A stretch of DNA of 64,000 bases from NCBI GenBank assembly GCA_009809945.1, contig WTPW01000694.1, forward strand, positions 58,020 to 122,019, read 5' to 3'. A program made the position numbers and the translations under genes. Each line of letters starts with the position of its first letter. The first letter of the stretch is position 1. Source of the stretch: Gigaspora margarita. Its lineage: Eukaryota; Glomeromycota; Glomeromycetes; Diversisporales; Gigasporaceae. Below, in pieces: positions 12,016-24,652 of this stretch. Below the pieces are notes generated by a model. That model made no database searches, was not told where the DNA came from, and worked only from the letters and a program-made list of their open reading frames with translations.

Positions 12016-13581
12016 ATGAATTACGGCATTAGCCAAATTGAAGCCAACTCTAATCTTATCGCTAAGCTATATGTCGTTAATCGTTATTGGGATGAGAAAC
12101 CAATTCAAATCAACATCTTAAAGTATGAATTCTAAAAATTAAATTTTATCATTACAATCTATTGACATTAACTAATAATATCCTAATTAAAACTTTTATT
12201 AGGCCGTAAGCACAATTTCATTAATCATCTTACATTTTTTGAAGAAAAACCCATTACTGTATTAATATGCAGATAAATCTGTTAAATCATGCGTATGAAT
12301 GCTACGTGTATATAAATACATACTTATTAACAAGACATTTTCTAATCATTCATTTTTGTATTGATATTCTTAAATAATCTATTTTTAATTTAAATTATAA
12401 GCGAGTAAGTGTAGCTTTACATAAATTGTCTTTACTACATTGTAATACGTTTTAATGTTAATATTGAATATTTCCTGGGCAGCAACTACGATGATCGACA
12501 TATAGAATTCATAAGCCCTTGCCAATTTAACGATCAAAAAATATCTACTATCGGAGGCTCTGCAGATATCTACAGTGCTATATGGAATAAACAAAATGGC
12601 TGCAAGCAAAAGGTCGCTCTTAAAAAGTTGCACAAAGAAATAATGATATATTAAAGAAATTATTTGAATTTTATAGTGAGGTTATAAAGAGTTACAGTTT
12701 TTATTTAATGCCACTAAATAGCATAATTATTAGTATTATGTCAAAGCTAAGACTATGTTTATTTTTTTATTGCAGATTCAACTTACTAATATGGTGAATG
12801 AACATCGTAATATTGTGACTTTTTATGGGTTTTGCATGGGTATGCAAACGTAATTTGTATAATTTGATTGCAAGAAATTACAATATGCACATAATAATTA
12901 AAGTAATTTTTAAATAGATAAAAATGAAATGTGTTTGGTCTTTGAATGGGCGGATAAAGGTGATCTTCGAAATTTTTTAGCAAATAAAGTGCTAGATTGG
13001 CCGCAACGTTATAAAATAGCATCGGAGATAGCTTTTGGACTAAAGTATATTCATAATAAGGATATAGTGCATCGTGACTTGGTAATTTTTTTTTTTTACT
13101 ATTAAGATAATTAGACCCAAAGTTAAATGGCTTTGTTATCTAATTGTTTCTTGTTAATGCTGTAGCACTCGAAAACGTATTAGTTCATGGTGACGGACGA
13201 ATGATGATTACAGATTTTGGCGTATCTAAACCACTAGATGCAACCTTTAACCAATGTCAATATGGAATGGCTGCATATATTGATCCTCTCTGCATTATAA
13301 ATTCACAGAGACCGAAAACTTTTAAATCAGACATTTATAGCTATGGTGTTTTACTTTGGGAAATTTCAAGTGCAAGAGTCCCATTTGATGGAACACCATG
13401 TCTCACAATACTTATTGAAGTTAGTTTTGGTAAACGTGAATCTCCAGTAGAGGGTACACCATCAGATTATGAATATCTTTATCAACAAGCATGGCATGAA
13501 AATGATTCAATACGTCCTAGCATTGATGAAATTTTGGAAACCCTTCAAATTTCTTTAAATAATCAATTAAGTACAGCCTAA
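12016..13581 (+). pseudogene. TKL-like protein kinase, five exons, two frame breaks
   Basis: Proposed exons: 12016-12122, 12483-12680, 12776-12839, 12918-13081 and 13166-13581. All introns are GT-AG. In order I see a glycine loop (GGSADIYSAIW), the beta-3 lysine (VALKKL), the alpha-C glutamate (FYSEIQL, across intron 2), a hinge region (CLVFEWADKGDL), HRDL, ENVLV, TDFGVSKPL, KSDIYSYGVLLWEI and RPSIDEIL. These are the conserved catalytic elements of a Ser/Thr or dual-specificity kinase, in the short single-domain form common in Glomeromycotina. There are two breaks. After KKLH in exon 2 the frame must shift to recover NDILKKLFEFYSE. At the start of exon 5 one base is missing between HRDL and ENVLV. 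Decay is likelier than sequencing error, but both are possible. Exon 1 is the least certain. Confidence 0.75.
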
Positions 13582-13925
13582 TCACCAAATTAGAGGTCCT
13601 AGTATTGCCATTGCAGATGTGGAGCCTGATCACAAAAGAGATATCCTTGTACTAATATTGCAGTGGAGCCTACTTATGAAACATGAGATCTTTGCATTGC
13701 TATTACCATGGTGCCTAATATGAATGTGAGATTCTTGCGCTGTTCTCATAGTCCTAATCACCAAATAAAAGTTCTTTATACTGTTATAACTACAGAACAC
13801 AATACAAATTAAGAGGATCTTGGACTGTTTTCACTACAGAGCCTAATCATCAAATATGAAAACCAGATTGCTGTTGAAACCGCGGAGTCAAACAAGAGAC
13901 CCTAATCACAAAATATTATGTATTT
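13575..13925 (+). repeat. Decayed coding-type repeat, about 45 nt per unit
   Basis: Immediately after the kinase stop codon come about seven or eight degenerate units of roughly 39-48 nt. Each starts CCTAATCACCAAAT and contains AGAGRTCCT..TATTGC..TT and GTGGAG. Unit 1 still translates as PNHQIRGPSIAIADVE, suggesting a former 15-residue tandem peptide repeat at the C-terminus of the kinase or of a relative. Units diverge and lose frame downstream. Confidence 0.6.
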
Positions 13926-16240
13926 GCATTACCTGCTGTATTGTTGAAAACCTTATGTTCTCATGTTTTCATGAGAAACATGCCTTTAAATTAGAGAACA
14001 TTTGATATTCTGCAACTGTTCTTTATGAAAAAAAATTTGAGAACTTAATAATCGAAAAATATGTTCTCTATATAAGTATAATAACATAATGATATATAGG
14101 ATTAAAAATGTTAATCGAGTGAAGTTCCAAAATCATCCGAAAAGAAAATGAATGAACATAAAAGACGAGAAAGGTTGGGACAAAAATCTGAATAAATTTC
14201 TGATATGTTCCACTCTAAGAATTTTTTTAAAAAAAATAGGGATGTAGCTTTTTAGAATGCACTAAAGAATCCATATCTAATATATGCAAACATTTATATA
14301 TTTTAATTTTAAAGGTTTAATAAAGTAATTGGTATTACGAACAAAATGGTTGGGCTTTTGTTATATATGATCAAATATATATTATGATCAAATATATATG
14401 GATTTTCTGTAAGTGATGATAATTAAATAAGGTAGCTGCGCGACATTGTCACGCAAACCAGGAACGGGATGTAGATTTCAGATAGAGTTGTAGATTAAAT
14501 ATATTTACAAGTTTAAATATGATTTTCTCATCGGCTGTTAATTTTTACTAGATTTACATATAGCTCTAATCTTAGCTTATATTTATGAAAGTTGGTATTA
14601 TAGCAGTCTAATTGGTTTAAATAATGTAATATAGTGTAACGGGGAAAATTAAAATAAGAGCCCAAAATTGAAATAATTACTGATAAGGGCCCAAAAAAAA
14701 ATAATTACCGAAAAATTTGTTAGCTGACAAAATCAAATTAAATATAATAGTAATTGTTTTTCATGATTAAATATATATTTTAGAGTTATTAATTTACTGA
14801 ATTTAAAGTATAATTGCTGTATCAAATTGGCATACAATATTTTTATAATGTTTATTAACAAGTCTAATTACATAATTATCAGATGTAGGTTTTTCTATTT
14901 AGCATTGAAACATTAGAAATAAAATATACATTATAGTTTTTATTACTGTGTCTTAGACCATATATATGTGAATTATGACCTTTCTTATTATATCTACTAC
15001 AAATAAACAAGTTTTTGGGTTTTGTTTTTCTACAAATACATAAATGAGTTTTTTGTGGCTGTTTTGCTTATATAATTGTAGGTGATAGCAAAGTTTTATT
15101 ATCAAAAATTGTATCTGATTTGATCTTGGTTATAAATGAATTTTAAAAATATGCCAAGAATTTATATTAAATCAAGGAACAATTCTATAGTGTAAATAAA
15201 TGAATTAGAGAATCAAATAGGCCAAAAGTAATTTTTTTTGTAACAACACCCTCTGATTTGTCAAATTGTAACCTAATACAAATGCATTATTTTTATCTGC
15301 TTTAATTGCAAGTTATTTTGATTACTGTATAATTGCCAAGTGTAGAGTAAATAAATCAATTTGGATTAATATATCCTGATATATACTATGTTATAAGACA
15401 TAATGTGACATAGTATTTTTAAATCTGGATTTATACTATGCTAAAAATAGATTAATTTGGAATTAAAAAATTGATCCAGATTAAGGTATTAATTTTAGCC
15501 AAGAGCAATAATTATATTGTGATATAACTCTTTTTAGCAAATTTATATTGGGTTATTAATTTTGTATTTATAATTATTAGTTTTATTATTGTTTGTTATT
15601 GCATTTTTGTTTTTACAAAAATATGTGCTCATTTTGTAAGTTTTTATGAGTAAATTTAGATATTGAATATGATTTTTTATTTTTAACAATTTGTATATAA
15701 TCACATAAAAAAGCACATAGAGCAATATAGCAATAAGGTGCAATAAAATATATATAAAAGATAATATTGAAAATAATTAATATATTATGTGGTCAAATCA
15801 ATTATAAAATTTTGTATACAGAGGCTGGTTAACTAAATTTGTTTATAGTATGTATATTTTTTAGTATATATTGTTTGGGCTGCTACACAAAGTCACAAGA
15901 ACAGATCACTTAATCATATGTACAGAATTGTCATATCAGTGTATAACATCTATGTGCACATGTTTTTAAAATTTTTCACATGTTTTTGGCTGGGAATGTG
16001 CACATAATTCACATGATTTGGGCTAAATAGTGCACCAAAATTGTTAGTAAAATACAGAAATTGTGCACATAGAGCACACTGTGCATATAATTTATTGTAT
16101 ATATATTTAAATTTATCTATATAAATTTAATTTATCAAAGTCATATAGTGCACAAATTTTTAAATTTGTTCACATAAATTATGTGTACAATATGCACAAG
16201 TTTCACATACTTTTGGGATCAGATTTTATACACTGGTTAT
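13926..16240. other. AT-rich intergenic DNA, no gene
   Basis: No gene is seen. GTTCTC-type inverted motifs lie at about 13950-14070. A block around 14145-14200 (GAAAATGAATGAACATAAAAG) is shared with about 31765-31830. From 15950 to 16220 the motif TGTGCACAT is scattered repeatedly. Open frames such as 15543-15743 (minus) are low-complexity chance frames. Confidence 0.55.
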
Positions 16241-16357
16241 AGATGCCTGGCGAAACTAATTTTGCCTTGACGAAATGATGAAACCATAAGTTTCGTCAAG
16301 TTTCGTTAATGACGAAACTTATGGTTTCGTCAGGTTTCGTCATTTCGCCAGGCATCA
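16241..16357. mobile_element. Short palindromic MITE of the TTTCGTCA family
   Basis: AGATGCCTGGCGAAA on the left pairs with TTTCGCCAGGCATCA on the right. The centre is a second perfect hairpin built on CATAAGTTTCGTCA. About 117 bp in total, so it could fold into one long hairpin. Confidence 0.75.
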
Positions 16358-16744
16358 CTAACACTTGTGCATACTACATTTTTTACCTGTAAACCTACAG
16401 TAAACCATAATCTACATATTTTGTACTCTGTTTTTAATATAAGTGATATACCTGATATATCTACTATATTTGATATATTTACTATATTTGACATATTAGA
16501 CTTGTTAAATAAACAAATATGGTAACAAATTTTTTGTAACCTTTATTTTTGTATGTTTATAACAAACTCAACTAAAAATAATTTGTTTACATTTGAATTT
16601 TGCTTCAAAAAGTAAATATTATATATAGAAAAAATGAAAAATAAATTGGATAGTGAGAACATTTATATTATAATTTTTGTCTAAGTAATAAAAAGTAATA
16701 GTAAATATTATAAAAATATTTTCTTACAAAAAATAAAAATTAAT

Positions 16745-18665
16745 AACTAAATACTAGGCCAAGACTTTAATTGAGCTGTTCTCTTTGTACATTCTTCAAC
16801 ACGCTCAATTTCTGCATGAAGGGCAGAAGATAATTGCACATTTAATATAGATTCATAAAAATGGTGTAAAATTAATAAGTTATTTAATCTTTGTGATCTT
16901 GAAAGCATTACATATGCACTGTTATTGCATGCTTTTCTGATAAATCTACAATTGTTTTTTCAAGAGTACATCCTTGAGATTTAAAGTCTGTAAAAGCAAA
17001 TGCAGGTGTTAAAGAAAGTTGAAACACTGAAATCTTTCAAATAATTGGTACACAAGCACACTTAATAGGTTAAACTGGTACATGATTGGGTGAAAGAATT
17101 TTGTAAGCACCAGGTATTTTGCCAATTAGCTCAACAATAACATACTTTGGTGGATTTTATAGTACTACAGTCTAGAACCAACTATTAAAAATTTTTAGTG
17201 ACCAAATTTAGATTTTATTTTTTATATATATAAAGAGGCCAATTTGAAAATTTGGCTAATATTTATATATAAAGTGGTTAAAATTTTAATATATATAAAG
17301 TGGTTAAATTTAAATTTTTAATATATAAAGTGGCCAAATTTAAAGGTTTAAGAGGCCAAATAGCTTTATATATATATATAAAAGGTGGCCAAATTTCATC
17401 TTTAATTATAAAAATACTATACTTCAACTTGCTATAACTTTTTTATAAATAGATTTAAAAAAAATTTAAGAACATAAAAGTGTTTAGTTTGTTTTGATTT
17501 AACATTTTAAGATAGTATTTTTTTTACTATTTTTTTTAAAAAAAGGATTAGCAATTTGAATTTCATCAATTTTATTGGTTGGGACTAGGTTGTACACACT
17601 GTATAATATTTTCTTGAGAGGATAAAGTATCAACTGAATTTTTATCATATACAATTTGTTGAAGAAATCATAATAAACCATTTGCTAAATTATTATTAGT
17701 ACAAATATTTATTGATAAAGGCAAAATTCTACAGAGAACATTTTTTTTAGTGTCAGGTATTGATAAAAATTTGAGATGATTACTTCTAGTAAGTATTATT
17801 TGATTATAGGAGTCTTGAGCACAAGAATATATAATAGGTTGGTTATTACTATAAGCATGCTCTTTTGTAGCATCAAAGTTGAACTAAACACAAAGATCAT
17901 TTCTTGTTACAAGAAATGTAGCATTTTTCTACTCTTGAGAGTTAACTTTATTATTACCAAGGATTCTTGATTGTAATGCTAACATCTGAATTTCAGTAAG
18001 ATTTTTACTATATATATTTTCAAGAATGCTAGCATAAAAAGAATTATCTATTTGATGCATTGGAGTTTTAATTGAACAACATGTTTAACACTTAACCATA
18101 GATTCTTTCCTGTTACATTATTAACAGTCTGATGGCCAATTAATAAATAGTTAATATTCTGTTTTCATTTTGTAAATGAGGTTTGGAAATTAGACAAGCA
18201 AGTAATTTTATTTGGCATATATAATACTTCAAAAATAATATATTTATTCCGGCAAATGGAGTAGAATCATCAGTCACTTTGATTCTCTTTAGAAAATTAT
18301 GAAATTGTGCTAGAAGGTTTTGTCCAACTATGGAGATTTCATCTATAATAGCATACTCCATTTTAGACCAGTATTCTTGAAGTTGCCATAAGGACTCTTC
18401 TGACAAATTGATTGTTTATTTTCATATTCACTAAAATTAAATCCACATGCAGAATGTATAGTATATCCACATATGTTTGTTGTTGCATTTCCAGCAGGAG
18501 CTAAAATAATAAGAGTGTTACATTGTAAAGTATAGTCAAAATAAGAGCAAATTGTATGAATAACTTTAGATTTACTAGTTCCACCTAAACCAGTCAGAAA
18601 AAGTAGCAATTGAAATAGTTTTGGATCATTTGTTTGTTTATTTTGTTTGCAATGATTACAAAAAA
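16745..18665 (-). pseudogene. Helitron Pif1-like helicase domain, broken
   Basis: Around 18570-18600 the Walker A region reads LTGLGGTSKSKVI; the usual GTGKS is changed to TSKS. The Walker B region near 18325-18360 reads YAIIDEISIVG. A frame shift near 18400 separates the two parts. The C-terminal helicase block lies at about 16770-17090, with recognisable TPAFAFTDFKSQGCTL and SAYVMLSRSQRLNNLLIL segments once frame changes are allowed. Between them (17100-18130) only traces remain, including a block of AGTGGCCAAATTT-type repeats at 17180-17400. The altered P-loop glycine and the stops make an active ATPase very unlikely. Confidence 0.8.
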
Positions 18666-21360
18666 GAAATTAAGCCTTTTTTTTTTTATTATTTAAGTCA
18701 GATACAAATTGTTCTAAAGGGGCAGTATCTTCTTTTATAGGAGTAGTGTCTAAAGGCATATTGTTATTAATATTACAGGAAAGACTTATATAAGCATTAA
18801 GTGATGGATCAGTTTCAAGATCAGAATTATTACTATGATAGAATATTGTTTTTTTTGAAGAAATTGTAGTCTGCCAATTTTTAAGTAGATTAGCATTATA
18901 AGCATTATATGACATATTGTTTCTGAATTAAGATTATTTATAAACTTATTTTGTTAAATGCAAAATTTGCCTTGAATGTATAAAAAATTCATAGTGCATC
19001 AACTATTTTGATATTCTTTAAACCTGATATAATAATAAATTCAGGATCAAGCCTTGATACACTTTTATTAGAGTGCTATCTATTAGCAGATCATCTTTAT
19101 CTGAAAGAGATAGCTCATCATTAGCATCATACCCAGGAACAGAATGGTCTATATGACAAGTTTTTGCAAATATAGAATTTTTTGATGCATTTTGACAAAG
19201 TTCTCAATCAAGTGCTGTTTCTTTTGAATATCTATAAAGTAAATTTATATTATAAATTATAGATTTTAGATATGGTAATAAACAAGAGCTATTAAAAATG
19301 CTTGATATGCTGTTGCTCAAGAATCATAATTTTTTCAAAGGTCTTGAACAGATTTTCAAGACTTAAATAACATAAGAATATATAGCCCATATTGTTCAGA
19401 ATTTTTTGTATTATCTTTTCTGGGTATTCCTTTACTACATAATACTACAACTTTCTTAGTTCTTTATTTTCAATATAGCTGTATGTGTGTTTTGCACTAA
19501 GGGCGAACATCATAAAAGTTATAAATATTATTATAATTATCTTCACCTCTATAGAAAAGAAAATGATCAATATATGATTTGTTTTTTCTTGGGCACTGAC
19601 TTGACAGTATTGAAAGTTCATAAGAATTTATAGATGTTTTTTGAATAATAAAAACATATTTATAAAGGCAAAATTTTTATTTTTTTTTGGTGCTAAAGTG
19701 AGGTTTTGCCTGTCTTTATTAATAATTTGAGAATAAAACCTCTAGTGGTTCTATAAATTACAAATTATATTTACAAGAATCAAGATTCAGACTATAAATA
19801 GTAATACAACTTAGCTAATTTGCAATCTAAACCTACTAGAGTAGTTAAAACTCACCTAGATTTGGATATGTAAAATAGAGTTTGTAGAGCTACTAAAATT
19901 GATCCAGTTGTATAACCAAATTTCAATTTTACAAATTGGGAGTCCAATAGAGGGACACCTGTTGTCAATATTATTGTATTGTTGATCAGGCATACCATAG
20001 GTACAACTATAAGTATAGAAAGTACAGATATAGGGTAATCAAGTACTTGCAGAATAAAAGCAAATATTGTGTAATGATTTATTTCAAAATTGATAGTCAA
20101 TATTAAGATTTACAGTTGTCAAGTTACCATTATAGGATGGTATAAAAAATGATTCAGGTGTCAAGCTATGGTCTTGTTCTTTATCTGAACTTAACTTTTT
20201 ATTTGATTCAATATCCATTTCATTAATATTTTCATGGATCTGATGAATACTTGCCCATTCTTTTATAAGAAAACTTTCAAATGTCTGAAGATGAATAGAT
20301 ATAAATTTATTTGGAGTATAATGATCACAAATGTTTTACTGAATATGCACAAACTTGAGGGCTTGTAAGTTCCCATATTTCCATCTATTTTATTAAGACA
20401 TTTTGCTACAAGCTTGTGTGATCTATTTACAAAATCATATAAAATTTTATTAGGTTTTTCTGCTAAAAAAGTTTTCAAAGTAAAAGCACACATTAAGAAA
20501 GAACTATGTGTGCTAATATCAGATTTAGTAATATAATTAGTAATATAATAAATATAAGCTAGGGCAAGTTTTTGTAAAAATATAAATTTGATATCATTAT
20601 TTCCTCTACATGCAGCTGTTATATATAGATTATAGTTGTTAAAATAAGTGCTTGTTTGTTGAACTACAATAATGCTTTGTTCAAAAAAGAATATGTCAGA
20701 TAGATTTATGAGCTCTCTTGGAAAATCAAATTGGCATTGTTTTTGTAAACTATGATTAAATTTCTTGCAGATAAGTACAGTAATGAATAAGTATACATTT
20801 ACAAATAGCAAGTAAGTCTAGATGCAATGTTTTTTTGAAGTCAAGTGAACTAGGATCAGGTATTGGTAAAAAAGATAGATGCATGTTTTTCAAGAATTGT
20901 TTTAGGTACTATACATTTAGCTTTAACTATATCGTTAGTTAAAAGTTTATTGTTTTTAAAAAAATAACTAATATCTTCTTTAACAATATTACTAACATAA
21001 TCTAAAAGGCGTTTGCCAAATTTATTATCATTTTTTAGCTTTTGGTATAACAAGATTGGTTCAAGAACCCATAAAGCCAAATAAGCATATAACAATATAG
21101 GTACCACGATCTTGGTATTCAACAACACCATAATAGTTTTTCACTGACCCAAATATACTACTATTATCTTTTTTATACCCAATTAAAATATCTAATATTA
21201 TGCAGATAACAATATAAAAATATTTAGCTAGAGCCATTGGATCTAAATATGCAAGCCATGCTCTTTTAGAAGCTTTTGGAAAATTGTTAGGATCAAGCTT
21301 TTTAGGATCTATTTCATTTCTAGTATACATTATAACAATGGAGCTATAGAGATCAGTAGG
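18666..21360 (-). pseudogene. Helitron Rep / Helitron_like_N region, broken
   Basis: At 21061-21330 the frame gives SKRAWLAYLDPMALAKYF and GSVKNYYGVVEYQDRGT, the segment just before the HUH motif in Helitron_like_N proteins. At 20856-21060 the LKNDNKFGKRLLDYV segment that follows HUH is found in another frame. The His-x-His itself is not intact. At 20430-20640, GNNDIKFIF and YITNYITKS match the next conserved block, followed by NRSHKLVAKCLNK. At 19130-19600 a further frame retains GIPRKDNTK and, after several stops, CHIDHSVPGYDA. The order and spacing match one long ancestral protein. Confidence 0.75.
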
Positions 21361-21600
21361 ATTTATTGTTATGAATAATGATAGTATTGCATCCAGTATT
21401 TAAAATCCATATGCAGAATCTATGGAAAACAGATTGAAAGTTAATTCCGCAAGCAAAAATTTTTAGGAATCTGTGGATTTTATTATATATTGCACATGTT
21501 GCGCATAATTTTTTGATTTTTTTATTATGTTTACAAGAATTGCTAAGTTTTTTCGCATATTAAAATAAAATTGAATTTTAAACACTAATTACATCTTACA

Positions 21601-21717
21601 CAGTGTTTATTTTTTATAGTATGTACACATGCATGCACTGTGCAGGTCCAATCAAATTTTAAAATAAAGCAATTTGATTAGATCCACACATGTGCATACC
21701 ATGAAAAATAAATACTG
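21601..21717. mobile_element. hAT-type MITE, degenerate 8-bp target duplication
   Basis: CAGTGTTTATTTTTTATAG on the left mirrors CAGTATTTATTTTTCATGG on the right, with inner ACACATG / CACATGTG. Flanks are ATCTTACA (21593-21600) and ATCTTGTA (21718-21725). These differ only by two transitions, consistent with a decayed 8-bp duplication. Confidence 0.65.
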
Positions 21718-21725
21718 ATCTTGTA

Positions 21726-23590
21726 TAATAATTGCACATATTTTATTACACATATGTGCACATGATTGATGAGATGCTATTAGCTTAGAATCAGCAAAGT
21801 TAACAATTTTAAGTAACTTAACAATTGCAGAATTATTAATGGGCTATTTGTTTTGCTCTTGTTTAATAGCCAAGCTAATATCTTCAGACTTGAGTGAAGA
21901 TATTAATTTTGCTGATCAATTAAAATTATTGTTTCTTGTTAAGTTATAAGATTCTGTAAATACTTCTCGCTATTGTAAAACATTGAAGAGAACAAAAGAA
22001 AATGACCTATACTATCTAAATTTTGGATCATTATAAACATAAGATAATTAGAATATTTATTTATTGATACTTCAAATAATTATCCCACATGATTTCCAAT
22101 ACCATATGGGTAGAGAACTGGAAATCCAGCAGGAAAAAGTGTTAAATTTTCATATTTATTTAGAGGTTTATTACCATGAAGTACCATTAATATGTTTGAT
22201 TGTTTGGGGTTGAATCTTATTTCATTTAGATTTTGGTTGTAAATAGTTAATTATTAGAATTACAATTTACTTGTCAATAAGCTTTTAAAAAGAGATTAAA
22301 TTAAGCTCTCTTTTAGTAACTAATACATTATTAAAATTCATTATACTAGAAGGTCTGAGTCCATTTGCAGTACAGATTGAATTATTATTAGCAAGGTTAT
22401 AGTAACTAATATATTATTAATGTTCATTATACCAGAAGGTAACACATCTCAAAACTAAACTCTAGGTCAGTGCCCACTACTTCTTTGCTCAATAGTGCCA
22501 AGCAAGAGATCTACTAACAGTAAGTGATAAACTCTAAGCTTGTTAGCAGGTAGTTTATGAATTTACCTCTAAACAACAAGTGCCACTCACTGTAGGCTTT
22601 ATTTAGTAGAGCCAATTTACTATTTTATGTATTAAATGTAAAGTTTTCATAGGTCAGTCTTCTTGAAATTTTTGGTACGAGGGATCGTTAAAAAGAGTTT
22701 TGTTTAATCCGAATATTTTTATTTTTATCCTTTATATTTTATATATTATTTTATATATTTGACTTTCAATTGAATACATCAATTACATAATTTTATACTA
22801 TACTTTCTAATTCTGATTATATATTTTTTATGCACTATAATCATATTATTGATCAAAAATACATCAAAAAAAAAACACATAATAATGAAACATTCAAACC
22901 TGATACATAATACAAAGTGATAAGTATTATTCTCATTATCATATATATATTTTATTTTTTTTGAAGCATTGCTAACTGTTCTTTTCAATTTAGATATTAT
23001 ACAGTATGCAATATATAATAAGCACATATTTCCATATAAGGATGAGAATCAATTATCTAATAATCAATTTAATTCAAAAGGTCAACAGATTAAAAAAGGA
23101 GATAAGCAGAAAGGCTTTGGCATGGTGACAATCACAGTAAAATCAGGATATTAGCAGGAAAAAACCAGTTTAGCCTATAGTTTATACCCAGCCATAATAT
23201 AGTAGCTAAGTTTATTTTAATTTTAAGACTGTTTCTTAATTTTTACATGAAGAAATCAAACCTTATATGGGAGCGAAGCCACTCATACCTGAAACAGTTG
23301 CTAAGTTTGTGGCATAGATCTGTGATTAACTAACTTTGATATAGTAAGTATCTTTTATAGTATTGTTCAGGGTGATCACAGAGTCACAAGGACGAATAAC
23401 CAAATCAGATGCCCAGATTTGTACAGAACACTTCACATGACGCATAAATATGTACTACATTCCTGGTATATTAGATATATAATAGATAAATTGAATACAT
23501 AAGAGTATGCTTGCTTATCTTATGATAAAATTGAATTAAGCTTTAAAGTGAAAATTTTAAATTCATTGTAACTTTAGAAGAAATCTTTTA
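21726..23590. other. AT-rich intergenic DNA, no gene
   Basis: No gene is recognised. The block around 22655-22700 (GGTCAGT..GAGGGATCGTTRRAAAGAGTT) matches one end of the dispersed repeat near 3000-3045. A segment at 23365-23450 is weakly similar to 15875-15945 (AGTCACAAGRAC..TGTACAGAA). These two flank the Helitron remnant and might mark a common insertion host or its ends. Confidence 0.45.
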
Positions 23591-23985
23591 TCACACCCTA
23601 AAACACGCTTATTTGTCACAGATTTAAGATAATACCTACTGTATTCCTTCGAAAATAAGTACCCTCTCAGAGCAATTTTTAAAGCCAAAAATCTCGAGTT
23701 CCAGTGATCAGATCTGCATAATTTTGGTACCATTCGAAACGTTTTGATAAGCTGATTCGAATGGTACCAAAATTATGCAGATCTAATCACTGGATCATGA
23801 GAATTTTGGCTTTGAAAATTCCTCTGAGAGGGTGCTTATTTTCGGAGAAATATGGTATTGCACTTCTAACAAAAAATGAACCTCTTGCAATTCTGTATTA
23901 ATTTTAACCTAATCTTAACATAACTCTACTTTAATATTAATATAACCTTATTGGCTATGACAAATAAATGTATAACAGGGTGTGA
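23591..23985. mobile_element. Palindromic MITE with TCACACCCT ends
   Basis: TCACACCCT begins and AGGGTGTGA ends the element. A long inner palindrome, centred near 23750, pairs GGTACCATTCGAA with TTCGAATGGTACC and AATTATGCAGATC with GATCTGCATAATT. Outer arms pair AATAAGTACCCTCTCAGAG with CTCTGAGAGGGTGCTTATT. There is no coding potential. Confidence 0.8.
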
Positions 23986-24271
23986 CAAATACATTTATTT
24001 GCAATTTTATTTCTTCATTTTATTTTTTTTATTAAAATTGCAAATTGCAATTTGATTGGTCAATCAGCATGTGATATTTTGTATTTATGACTTAATTGGT
24101 TGGAAGATTAATAGAAGTAATCTAAAATTGGTGTAAACTTAATAGTACATAAATTTGTAACCCATGATTTTATAGTGCTAATTGGAATCTAAATTAGATA
24201 ATAATATTATTAGGAAATTGCTATTTCCACCATGGTTACACAAGATTTTCTATTTTTAGAATTAATATAAT

Positions 24272-24573
24272 TGTCCGAAGCGTAGCGGAGGACACTACTT
24301 CTACGCCAAACCATGAACATCCAATCACAGTGCATATACTGGTTATACAACATATGTATATATGTTACACAAAGGCCCGGTGCATTGTTTTCGCAAAAAT
24401 AATTTTTGGTTACATGCTGCTAATGTCATGTAACGTTACACAGTATTATTTTGTAACCTACTCAAGTTGGGGTTAATTGAACCAAAAATCGGGTTTTTGA
24501 ACCAATATTGGGTTCATACATATTGTTTATATAACAGACTATATACTACAGTATATATATTATTGCTTCGGAC
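24272..24573. mobile_element. MITE nested in the foldback element
   Basis: TGTCCGAAGC at the left and GCTTCGGACA at the right are perfect 10-bp inverted ends. The insert interrupts the left arm of the larger foldback, whose right arm continues without it. The inserted DNA includes CGTAGCGGAGGACACTACT and CATGTAACGTTACACAGT blocks. No target duplication is apparent. Confidence 0.7.
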
Positions 24574-24634
24574 ATCTATCAGCTCCTGATAACCTAGTAT
24601 ATTATTAAATTACTAACTTTATCTTTAATCCCAA

Positions 24635-24652
24635 CCCTAACCCTAACCCTAA
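24635..24652 (-). repeat. Interstitial telomere-like repeat, left arm
   Basis: Three tandem CCCTAA units lie inside the left arm of the foldback element; the mirror copy is at 25367-25386. They are part of the element rather than a chromosome end. Confidence 0.8.

Larger units (their letters stand above)
16745..21360 (-). mobile_element. Decayed Helitron (rolling-circle transposon)
   Basis: Reading on the minus strand from 21360 down to 16745, fragments of a Helitron Rep-helicase appear in the correct order: Helitron_like_N, a linker region, the Pif1-type Walker A and B, and the helicase C-terminal block. Stops and frame shifts occur throughout and no single frame spans more than about 180 codons. 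Terminal TC and CTRR ends were not identified, so the outer limits are those of the coding remains only. Confidence 0.8.

Noticed and set aside
19300..19370. Alternative genetic code (TGA as Trp), for example a Mollicute endobacterial fragment
   Set aside because: TGG is used for Trp elsewhere in the same relic, other stops and frame shifts are abundant, and the protein is a eukaryotic Helitron. Mutation explains it.
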